Shown piece by piece: positions 7,950-15,082 of a stretch of 18,499 bases of DNA (position 1 is its first letter; each line of letters opens with the position of its first letter). The stretch spans positions 1-18,499 of the forward strand of contig WFXI01000255.1 of assembly GCA_015490675.1 (NCBI GenBank), given 5' to 3'. The notes below the pieces were generated by a model. It was not told the origin of the DNA. It made no database searches and saw only the letters and a program-made list of their open reading frames with translations. A program made the translations under genes and the position numbers. This stretch comes from Hydrogenothermaceae bacterium. GTDB lineage: Bacteria; Aquificota; Aquificia; Aquificales; Hydrogenothermaceae.

Positions 7950-8630
7950 ATGAAAGAAAGTTTAATGGAAAAATGGATAAAGTTTTATAGTAAAGAAAAA
8001 AGTAAACTTAAAATGTATCCTTCTGAAGAATTAATTCGGATATTCAAAGGAAACTATGTAGAAAAGCTACATACAGAAAGTAAAAATATCCTAGATATAG
8101 GATTTGGTAATGGAGAAAATTTTATTTTATATAACGACTTAGGAATGAACATATTTGGAGTAGAAATTTCTGAGAAAATTTGTAATCAAGTTCACAACAG
8201 ATTTGAAAAATTAGGTATAAAAACGGTTTTAAAAGAAGGTACTAACACAAATATACCCTTTGCTGAAAATTTTTTTGATTACATTGTTAGCTGGAATGTA
8301 ATTCATTATGAAAATACGGAAGAAAGTATAAATATTGCTTTAAAAGAATATCGAAGAGTTTTAAAACCAGAAGGGATGTTAATACTGGCAACAGTTGGAG
8401 AAAATCATTCTATAAAGAAATATGGGTATTACATAGAAAAAAACATTTTTTTAGTAAAAAGAAAAGATGATTTTAGGTATGGACATAAATTTTATTTTTT
8501 TGAAAATGAAAAAGAAATATATGATTTGTTTAAAAAATATTTTAATACAGTAAAGGTTGGTAGAAGTTTTCAAAATTTGTTTAATGAAGATAAAATTTTA
8601 GATTTTTTTCTAGTAATCGCTAAGAGATAA
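7950..8630 (+). CDS. Class I SAM-dependent methyltransferase, probable glycan modifier
   Basis: A 226-residue methyltransferase with a Rossmann-type SAM fold. Motif I is ILDIGFGNGEN (47-57); the acidic residue ending strand 2 is in VEIS (71-74); FDYIVSWNVIHY (109-120) is motif II; RRVLKPEGMLIL (135-146) is motif III. The opening with MYPSEELIRI is common to small methyltransferases found in sialic acid-like and surface-glycan clusters. The substrate is not evident. By location it could O- or N-methylate pseudaminic acid or a biosynthetic intermediate, which is inference. AGGAG lies ten bases before the ATG, and the gene sits 17 bases after pseC. It is more AT-rich than pseB and pseC. Confidence 0.8.
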   Translation: MKESLMEKWIKFYSKEKSKLKMYPSEELIRIFKGNYVEKLHTESKNILDIGFGNGENFILYNDLGMNIFGVEISEKICNQVHNRFEKLGIKTVLKEGTNTNIPFAENFFDYIVSWNVIHYENTEESINIALKEYRRVLKPEGMLILATVGENHSIKKYGYYIEKNIFLVKRKDDFRYGHKFYFFENEKEIYDLFKKYFNTVKVGRSFQNLFNEDKILDFFLVIAKR

Positions 8631-8656
8631 AATATTAGAAACAAAAATAACTATCA

Positions 8657-9667
8657 ATGAAGATAACAATATACACAGAAGTAGGCAAAAATATAGGATA
8701 TGGGCACTTAGACCGTGCACTAACTATCCAAAAATATTTTTCTCATATAGGTTGGAATGTCGAAATACTATTAAGGGATTATGATAATTTATACACGAAT
8801 AAGCTCCCTACCAAAATTATTCCTATAAAAAATCTAAATATTTTGAAAAAATTTTCGCTATTGTATAAAACAAATACTGTTATATTTGATACCAGTCATA
8901 AATTTATTGTAAATAACAAAGCCTATCTACAAGATTTACAAGAATTAATAAATATTTTAAGAAACAGAAATATAAAAACTATTGTTTTTGACGGTATAAA
9001 TAGATTTGACTCAATACATAAAAATATAGAAACAAAAGCTAATTATATTATAGTTCCGTATCCTATTATTGGGTTTAACTATAAGTTATCAAAAGCAAAT
9101 AAGTTTTTATATGGTTTGGAGTATTTCATATATTCTCCATATATTCTGGATTTATGTAAAGAAACCCCAACAAAAAAACATTATATAACCATATCATTCG
9201 GTGGAGGTAATGTTAAAGAGGATAATAGAAGGATATTTAATGTCCTTTATAAAACTCAAGCATTTAAAGTGTTTAAAGACTATAAATTCATCTTTATAAA
9301 TAATGATATAGATAATTTTCAAAATAAAGTTCCTAATGTTGAAATATTACCAATGCTAAAAAAAAATGAATTTTTAAAAATTTTACATAACTCCTTAATT
9401 GCTTTTACATCTATAGGGTCTACAAAATATGAAGCTCTTGCGTTAAATATCCCCGTAATAGTCTATTCAAAAAATAATTTAATGAAGAAATTTCATAAAT
9501 TTCTCGAAAATAAATACAGACTATGGTATGTTGGGAAAAATGAGGAATATAAGATAGTAAACTTATTGCAAAAAAATATAAATCAGCCGAAATTAACTAT
9601 AAATAACAATATAGATTGCAGAGGCATTTACAGACTTAAAAAAATTATTGAAGAGGATATATCATAA
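8657..9667 (+). CDS. pseG: UDP-2,4-diacetamido-2,4,6-trideoxy-beta-L-altropyranose hydrolase, PseG (SpsG family)
   Basis: PseG removes UDP from the diacetylated altropyranose, releasing the free sugar used by PseI. This 336-residue protein has the GT-B-like fold of the family. GYGHLDR at 14-20 holds H17, the same number as the catalytic base I recall for C. jejuni PseG. SFGGGN at 180-185 opens the second Rossmann half, and TSIGSTKYEALALNIPVIV at 251-269 is the UDP-binding segment (normally SxGTTxYE.xALG.P). The middle part is lysine- and asparagine-rich and diverged. No good ribosome site is visible before the ATG, 26 bases after the methyltransferase stop. Its own stop overlaps the next start as TAATG. 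A SpsG-like name would mean the same family; the pse context favours PseG. Confidence 0.85.
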   Translation: MKITIYTEVGKNIGYGHLDRALTIQKYFSHIGWNVEILLRDYDNLYTNKLPTKIIPIKNLNILKKFSLLYKTNTVIFDTSHKFIVNNKAYLQDLQELINILRNRNIKTIVFDGINRFDSIHKNIETKANYIIVPYPIIGFNYKLSKANKFLYGLEYFIYSPYILDLCKETPTKKHYITISFGGGNVKEDNRRIFNVLYKTQAFKVFKDYKFIFINNDIDNFQNKVPNVEILPMLKKNEFLKILHNSLIAFTSIGSTKYEALALNIPVIVYSKNNLMKKFHKFLENKYRLWYVGKNEEYKIVNLLQKNINQPKLTINNNIDCRGIYRLKKIIEEDIS

Positions 9668-10353
9668 TGAAAGAAGTTGTAATCTTTGGAACAGGGGAGA
9701 TTGCAGAACTTGCGTTTTACTACTTTTCTGATGATAGTGATTATAAAATTGCTGGATTTACTGCTGATGATGAATATGTTCAGGAAGAAAGTTTTTTAAA
9801 TCTCCCTCTTGTAAAGTTTTCAAATGTAGAAAAAATATTTCCTCCAAATAAATATTTAGCATTCGTAGCTTTATCCTATAAGAAACTCAATAGAATAAGA
9901 GAAAAAAAATATTACGAAATGAAAAAAAAGGGTTATAGGTTCGCATCATATATTTCTTCTAAAATCACTAATTTATTTCGAGGAGTAGAAATAGGAGAGA
10001 ACTGTTTGATATTAGAAAATCAAGTAATACAACATAATGTAAAAATAGGTAACAATGTTTTTCTATGGAGCGGTAATCATATTGGGCATGGTTCCATAAT
10101 AAACGACCACACTTATATAAGTTCTCATGTTGTCATATCTGGACATTGTGTAATAGGCAAAAGATGTTTTTTAGGAGTTAACTCTACAATTAAAGATTTT
10201 GTAAATATAGGAGATGATGTGTTTATAGGAATGGGAAGTTTAGTGACAAGAAATGTACCCAATGGTGCGGTTGTTGTTAGTGAACCTTCAAAAATTTATA
10301 AAGAAGATGAAAAAATGGCAAAAGTTTTAAAAAAAAGGTATTTTGGTTTATAA
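9667..10353 (+). CDS. Left-handed beta-helix sugar O/N-acyltransferase (PglD/NeuD-like), candidate PseH substitute
   Basis: A 228-residue two-part protein. Residues 1-100 form a small nucleotide-sugar-binding Rossmann domain (VVIFGTGEIAE at 4-14, AFVALSY at 65-71). Residues about 105-205 are hexapeptide repeats of a left-handed beta-helix (VEIGENC, VKIGNNV, CVIGKRC, VNIGDDV, GAVVVSEPSK). This is the architecture of PglD and NeuD, which acetylate amino sugars with acetyl-CoA. H141, in IGHGSII, aligns by motif with the catalytic histidine of PglD (IEHECVI). The pseudaminic pathway needs an N-acetyltransferase between PseC and PseG. No GNAT-type PseH is in this operon, and this gene lies next to pseG with a one-base overlap, so it is the natural candidate. 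Alternatively it could O-acetylate or otherwise acylate the finished sugar. Confidence 0.82.
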   Translation: MKEVVIFGTGEIAELAFYYFSDDSDYKIAGFTADDEYVQEESFLNLPLVKFSNVEKIFPPNKYLAFVALSYKKLNRIREKKYYEMKKKGYRFASYISSKITNLFRGVEIGENCLILENQVIQHNVKIGNNVFLWSGNHIGHGSIINDHTYISSHVVISGHCVIGKRCFLGVNSTIKDFVNIGDDVFIGMGSLVTRNVPNGAVVVSEPSKIYKEDEKMAKVLKKRYFGL

Positions 10354-10357
10354 CAAT

Positions 10358-11260
10358 ATGTGGATAAATAAAGGTTTGATAATAAAACCTCAAAAAAGTT
10401 TATGGTGGATGCAAACACATGCTATGTTACCAACACCAGAAAAAATTGATGAAGGTCTCTTTAAGATATATTTTTCTGGAAGAGATAAATTCAATAGATC
10501 TCACATAGGTTACGCAGTTGTAGAAGTAAATCAAGATAAATTAAATTTAGTATACCTCTCTAGTAATCCAGTTTTATCTCCAGGTAAGTTAGGACATTTT
10601 GATGATTCAGGAGTTACACCTTCATGTGTTTTAACAGTAAATGATAAAACTTATTTGTATTATATAGGTTGGCGTCCAAGATCTAGTGTAAGAATGGAGC
10701 TTATGCCCGGTTTAGCTGTAAAAATAGATGAAAATAAATTTGAACGAGTAAGTAAAGTACCAATATTACATAGAAATGACAAAGAACCTATTTCTATACT
10801 AACAGCCCCTTTTGTTTTAAAAATAGATAGTCAATATAAGATGTGGTATGTATCAGGTATAGAATGGATTAATCCAGATTTACCAAGATATGATATTAAA
10901 TCAGCTATATCTTCAGACGCGATATCTTGGCAACAAACAGGACAAACAGAAATTAATTTATGGAAAGATGAAACAGCATTAGCAAGACCGTTTGTTTTCA
11001 AAGAAAAAGATAAGTTTTGTATGCTTTTTTCCTACAAAAAACTAAATAAAAACTACCAAATTGGATTTGCAATTTCTCAAGACGGAAATTCTTGGAAAAG
11101 GATAGATAAACATTCTTACATTCCTTCTGCTTCAAATTGGGATAATCAAATGCAAGCATACCCTGTATTAATAAAGTATCAAAATTTTGAATTTATTTTG
11201 TATAACGGTAATTCATATGGAAAAGAAGGAATAGGATATGCCGTCCGAGAAAAGTATTAA
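10358..11260 (+). CDS. Five-bladed beta-propeller protein, GH43/GH32-like, unknown function
   Basis: A 300-residue protein without a signal peptide. Five evenly spaced strand motifs mark a five-bladed beta-propeller of the kind seen in glycoside hydrolase families 43, 32 and 68: LFKIYFSGRD (34-43), YLYYIGWR (99-106), YKMWYVSG (160-167), KFCMLFSY (219-226) and FEFILYNGNS (277-286). KDETALARPF at 203-212 holds a conserved-looking acidic residue and Arg-Pro pair. Similar proteins recur in nonulosonic acid and LPS clusters without a known reaction. The lack of a signal peptide argues for cytosolic work on sugar intermediates rather than on external polysaccharide. The ATG at 10358 is preferred (four bases after the upstream stop); a TTG at 10343 is possible. 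The 3' end overlaps the WbqC gene by 23 bases. Fold assignment is firmer than function. Confidence 0.65.
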   Translation: MWINKGLIIKPQKSLWWMQTHAMLPTPEKIDEGLFKIYFSGRDKFNRSHIGYAVVEVNQDKLNLVYLSSNPVLSPGKLGHFDDSGVTPSCVLTVNDKTYLYYIGWRPRSSVRMELMPGLAVKIDENKFERVSKVPILHRNDKEPISILTAPFVLKIDSQYKMWYVSGIEWINPDLPRYDIKSAISSDAISWQQTGQTEINLWKDETALARPFVFKEKDKFCMLFSYKKLNKNYQIGFAISQDGNSWKRIDKHSYIPSASNWDNQMQAYPVLIKYQNFEFILYNGNSYGKEGIGYAVREKY

Positions 11261-12011
11261 ATGTGCCATTATGCAACCTACTTATAATCCGTGGATTGGA
11301 TATTTTGATTTGATGGATAAAGTAGATGTATTTGTTTATTTGGATAATGTTCAACTTGTGAAAAGAAGTTGGCATGTAAGAAATAGAATAAAAACTCCTC
11401 AAGGTGAACTTTTTCTGACAATACCAATAAAAAAACAAAAGAGTAGGAAAGACTCTTTAATAAAAGATGCTTTATTAAATGATGAAGAAAACTGGAGATA
11501 TAAACACTTAAAATCTATAGAAATAAACTATAAAAAGGCTAAATACTTCGATATAGTTTTTCCGTTTCTAGAGGGCATCATCGATAATAATATTAAATAT
11601 TTAGGAGATTTTAATATTAATATGATAGAAAAAATTAAGTATGCTATCGGAATTAATACACAAACTCTTAGAAGTTCTGATATACCTTTTATTAAAGGAA
11701 AAAGAGATAGTTTACTTGCTAAAATTTGTAAATATTTAAATGCTAATATTTACATATCTCCGCAAGGTTCTTCTATATATATAGAAAGAGACAATCCTGG
11801 AGGAGAGATTGTTAAGCATGGAATAGAGCTTTTTTATCATAACTACGAACATCCTGTATACAATCAATTGTATGGTAAGTTCATACCCTATATGGGAATA
11901 ATAGATTTGCTTTTCAACGAAGGTTTTCAAAATGCTTTAGAAATAATAAGAAAAGGTAGAAGAAAAGATATACATTATATAGAATTCAGGGAAAAATTTT
12001 ATAATATATAA
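11238..12011 (+). CDS. WbqC-family protein
   Basis: A 257-residue member of the WbqC-like family (PF08889), found in O-antigen and sialic-acid-like clusters; I know of no firmly established general reaction for it. Diagnostic segments are AIMQPTYNPWIGYFDLM (10-26), VFVYLDNVQ (31-39), HVRNRIK (46-52), LTIPIKK (60-66), and near the C-terminus LYGKFIPYMGIIDLLFNEG (211-229). It is soluble with no membrane segment. It overlaps the propeller gene by 23 bases in a different frame and precedes pseI by nine bases. An AGGA element lies just upstream of its ATG. In this position it probably adds or transfers a small group to pseudaminic acid or a precursor; that is inference from neighbours only. Confidence 0.88.
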   Translation: MPSEKSIKCAIMQPTYNPWIGYFDLMDKVDVFVYLDNVQLVKRSWHVRNRIKTPQGELFLTIPIKKQKSRKDSLIKDALLNDEENWRYKHLKSIEINYKKAKYFDIVFPFLEGIIDNNIKYLGDFNINMIEKIKYAIGINTQTLRSSDIPFIKGKRDSLLAKICKYLNANIYISPQGSSIYIERDNPGGEIVKHGIELFYHNYEHPVYNQLYGKFIPYMGIIDLLFNEGFQNALEIIRKGRRKDIHYIEFREKFYNI

Positions 12012-12020
12012 GGTATAAAA

Positions 12021-13055
12021 ATGTTTATACATAATTTCAACTTAGATGAAAAAGTATTTATAGTAGCAGAACTTTCTGCCAACCACTGCCAAGATTTAAA
12101 CTTAGCAAAAGAAACAATATATGCAATGAAAGAATCAGGAGCAGATGCAGTAAAACTACAAACATACACACCAGATACTATAACCATTAATTGCGATAAT
12201 GAATACTTCCAAATAAAACACGGAACTTTATGGGACGGGCAAACCCTTTACCAGCTTTATAAAAAAGCATATACTCCGTGGGAATGGCATTTTGAGCTTA
12301 AAGAACTTGCAGATAAACTTGGACTTGTGTTTTTTTCGGCACCTTTTGATAAAACAGCAGTAGATTTTTTAGAAAAAGTTGGAACATCTGCTTATAAAAT
12401 AGCTTCATCTGAAATAGTAGACCTGCCTTTAATTGAATACACAGCTAAAAAAAACAAACCAATGATAATCTCAACAGGAATAGCAACCCTTGGAGAAATA
12501 GAAGAAGCAGTAAATACCTGCAAAAAAGCAGGAAACGACCAAATAATTTTATTAAAATGTACATCTGCATATCCTACACCAATAGAAGAAGCAAACCTAA
12601 AAACAATTCCAAATATGATAGAAACTTTTAACTGCTATGTTGGACTATCAGACCACACAAAAGGCATTGTAGCACCTGTTGTTGCAGTATCTCTTGGAGC
12701 AAAATTAATAGAAAAACATTTTATATTAGATAAAAATTTAGATTCACCAGACAAAGAATTTTCCCTTGACCCTAAAGAATTTAAACAAATGGTAGATGCA
12801 GTTAGAGATGCTGAAAAAGCTCTTGGAAAAGTATTTTATGGAACTACAGAGCATTCAAAACCAAGCAGACTTGGAAAACGCTCACTATTTGTAGTAAAAG
12901 ATATAAAAAAAGGAGAAACTTTTACAGAAGAAAATGTAAAATCAATAAGACCCGGTTATGGACTTGAACCTAAATATTTATCTCAAATATTAGGCAAAAG
13001 AGCTCGAAAGGATATAAAAAAAGGAACACCGTTAAGTTGGGATTTAATTGATTAA
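12021..13055 (+). CDS. pseI: Pseudaminic acid synthase PseI (NeuB family)
   Basis: PseI condenses the free 2,4-diacetamido-trideoxy altrose with phosphoenolpyruvate to give pseudaminic acid. In 344 residues, the NeuB TIM barrel spans about 10-270 and a C-terminal antifreeze-like SAF domain spans about 285-340. Motifs: VAELSANH (15-22), VKLQTYTPDT (44-53), the PseI-type stretch GTLWDGQTLYQLYKKAYTPW (68-87), SAPFDKTAVDFL (106-117), YKIASSEI (125-132), and the metal-binding histidines H212 (GLSDHTKG) and H233 (EKHFILD). EFSLDP (246-251) is typical. The YTPWEWH segment favours PseI over legionaminic or sialic acid synthases. AAGGT sits upstream of the ATG. Base composition is visibly less AT-rich than the genes on either side. 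Confidence 0.94.
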   Translation: MFIHNFNLDEKVFIVAELSANHCQDLNLAKETIYAMKESGADAVKLQTYTPDTITINCDNEYFQIKHGTLWDGQTLYQLYKKAYTPWEWHFELKELADKLGLVFFSAPFDKTAVDFLEKVGTSAYKIASSEIVDLPLIEYTAKKNKPMIISTGIATLGEIEEAVNTCKKAGNDQIILLKCTSAYPTPIEEANLKTIPNMIETFNCYVGLSDHTKGIVAPVVAVSLGAKLIEKHFILDKNLDSPDKEFSLDPKEFKQMVDAVRDAEKALGKVFYGTTEHSKPSRLGKRSLFVVKDIKKGETFTEENVKSIRPGYGLEPKYLSQILGKRARKDIKKGTPLSWDLID

Positions 13056-13074
13056 ATTAAAAAAGGTTCTATAA

Positions 13075-14226
13075 ATGATAGAAAAAAAGATAAAAAGCTA
13101 TAGAGATTTTGAGCTAAATTATTATAAGGAAAGACATATAAAATATTATCTAACCCTACCAGGAAAACCAGAAGGGTTAATTTTATATATTTCAGGTTTT
13201 GGAGACGATACCTCTTTAGAATATAGAAAAAAGCTATTAAATCATTTTACAGAAACTTACAATTACGCTGCTGCCACCTTAGATTATAGTGCCGTATATG
13301 CAAGACCTAACCAAGGGGCTACTTTAAAAATTCCTAATTTAGTGGAATTCTTTTTGAGAAGTTTCTTTAATGATTTTTCTTCACCTATATTTGATTTAAT
13401 AAAAAAATTTGCAAGCTTAAGACCAGATAAAAATCAACCTATATATATACCTACTTATATCTTACCAAAAAATGATGATTATCAAAATTTTGGATTACTA
13501 CCTGCTATTGATTGTGTATTCACACTTAAAAGTATATATGAAATTTATGGTGACAAAATACCAAAAAAAATAATATTAGTTGGTAGTTCTTATGGTGGAT
13601 ATATAGCAAATTTAATTACAAAATTCATTCCTAGCTCCATATCTGCAATATTTGATAACTCATCTTGGGTTAAAGTAAACAAAGCTTATATAAATGGTAT
13701 AGAATATGGAAATCCAGAATTTAGCCAACTCATAGACAAAAATATTATCCTTATTTTTTCAACAATAACACCATGGCAAACAAGTATAGAAAATTTACCA
13801 ACATATTTTGATCAAAATAGAAAGATGATTAGAGAATTTTCTAAAGAGCATCTTAGAATAATGTTTAATAGCGGAGCAAATAAGATAATTTACAGGTATA
13901 TTCATTCTTATAATGACAAAATTGCACCTACACAGGATAAAATTCTTTATGTGAATGAAATGAAAAACTTGGGGTTCGATGTAGATATTGAAGTATTCGA
14001 CGAAACTAAAATAGATAATAAATTTATAAAAAGTATGGAGCATGGGATGGGAATATCAATAAAAGAATTTTTTAAATATATGTATGAAAAATATGAAGGT
14101 TCTATAAAAGAAAGGGAAAAATTAGATTTTGAATTTGAACACAAAATTATATACCCTTGCAAAGATATAAATTATCAAATTTATTTTACAAATAATTCAA
14201 TATATTTTGACACTATAAGCAAGTAA
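13075..14226 (+). CDS. DUF2920-type alpha/beta hydrolase of flagellar glycan cluster
   Basis: A 383-residue protein that I recognise as resembling the DUF2920 family, known from the flagellar modification locus of Campylobacter (Cj1305c/Cj1342c-type paralogues) and with no settled function. An oxyanion-type strand LILYISGFGDD (35-45) is followed by the nucleophile elbow LVGSSYGGY (168-176) with S172 in G-x-S-x-G. D281 in HSYNDKIAP and H323 in MEHGMG fall where the acid and histidine of an alpha/beta hydrolase triad belong. A complete triad suggests a real esterase, deacetylase or acyltransferase. There is no signal peptide. It lies 20 bases after pseI and ends one base before the cytidylyltransferase start. 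Removing or moving an acyl group on pseudaminic acid is a reasonable but unproved role. Confidence 0.7.
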   Translation: MIEKKIKSYRDFELNYYKERHIKYYLTLPGKPEGLILYISGFGDDTSLEYRKKLLNHFTETYNYAAATLDYSAVYARPNQGATLKIPNLVEFFLRSFFNDFSSPIFDLIKKFASLRPDKNQPIYIPTYILPKNDDYQNFGLLPAIDCVFTLKSIYEIYGDKIPKKIILVGSSYGGYIANLITKFIPSSISAIFDNSSWVKVNKAYINGIEYGNPEFSQLIDKNIILIFSTITPWQTSIENLPTYFDQNRKMIREFSKEHLRIMFNSGANKIIYRYIHSYNDKIAPTQDKILYVNEMKNLGFDVDIEVFDETKIDNKFIKSMEHGMGISIKEFFKYMYEKYEGSIKEREKLDFEFEHKIIYPCKDINYQIYFTNNSIYFDTISK

Positions 14227-14227
14227 T

Positions 14228-15082
14228 ATGATAAAAATTGGAGCAATAATACAAGCAAGGACAGGTTCTACTAGATTACCAGGAAAAGTTCTCAAACATT
14301 TACCTTATGACTCTGAAATAACTGTATTACAACAAGTTATAAGAAGAACAAAGAAGTCTAATATTATTGATGAAGTTATTATTGCTACAACTATTGATAA
14401 AGAGGATGAAGAGATAGTAAAAATTGCCAAAAAAGAATCTGTGAAATGGTTTAGAGGTAGCAAAGAAAATGTTCTAGAAAGATACTATAAATGTGCTAAG
14501 AAGTATAAAATAGACATTATTGTAAGAATTACTAGTGACTGTCCTGCTTTAGATTATAACATTGTAGATAAACTTATTTCTAAACACTTAAAAGAGAGGA
14601 ATGATTACACAGGTTGTAAATCTTTACCTATAGGGGTATGTGCCGAAGTAATAAATTTTAGTGCTTTGGAAATCGCTTATAACAATGCTACTAAAGATTT
14701 CGAAAAAGAACATGTATGCCCATATTTTTATATTACCAAAAAAGAAGAATTTAAAATATCTATGTTTGAACCTCCAAAAGAATTAAGATATCCAGATATA
14801 AGAGTTACTTTAGATACGGAAGAGGATTATGCTTTTCTATGCTGTATCTTCGATTACCTTTACAAAAAAAACCCATATTTTGATACATATGAAATAATAA
14901 AATTAATAAACGAAAAACCATGGCTAAAATTAATAAATAAAAAAATTTTACAAAAAAAGATTTTCAGTAGTTTAGATGAAGAATTAGAAGAAGCGATAAA
15001 ACTGTTAGATTTACAAAATTTAAAAAATGCAAAAAAATATATAGAGAAATTTTTAAAAAGGGGAAACAATAGTGATATCTAA
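14228..15082 (+). CDS. SpsF-type cytidylyltransferase, candidate CMP-pseudaminic acid synthetase
   Basis: A 284-residue nucleotidyltransferase of the CTP-transferase 3 family (PF02348), SpsF branch. The CTP-binding loop is QARTGSTRLPGK (9-20); VIIATT is at 50-55; FRGSKENVLERYY (75-87) and VRITSDCPALD (99-109) are SpsF signatures; YPDIRVTLDTEEDY (188-201) carries metal-binding acidic residues. In the sps gene sets an SpsE/F/G trio matches PseI/activator/PseG, so this enzyme most likely makes CMP-pseudaminic acid in place of a PseF-type protein, which would open with a PARGGSKR-type loop and is absent here. Beyond about residue 240 it has a Glu/Lys-rich helical tail not needed for the fold. Its last 11 bases overlap the maf start. 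Exact substrate is inferred. Confidence 0.8.
   Translation: MIKIGAIIQARTGSTRLPGKVLKHLPYDSEITVLQQVIRRTKKSNIIDEVIIATTIDKEDEEIVKIAKKESVKWFRGSKENVLERYYKCAKKYKIDIIVRITSDCPALDYNIVDKLISKHLKERNDYTGCKSLPIGVCAEVINFSALEIAYNNATKDFEKEHVCPYFYITKKEEFKISMFEPPKELRYPDIRVTLDTEEDYAFLCCIFDYLYKKNPYFDTYEIIKLINEKPWLKLINKKILQKKIFSSLDEELEEAIKLLDLQNLKNAKKYIEKFLKRGNNSDI

Noticed and set aside
11580..11590. A third CGATAATAA, resembling the sigma-28 -10 boxes, inside the WbqC-family gene.
   Set aside because: No TAAA lies 14-17 bases upstream and the site is in mid-gene; it is a chance match and a reminder that the 9-mer alone is weak evidence.
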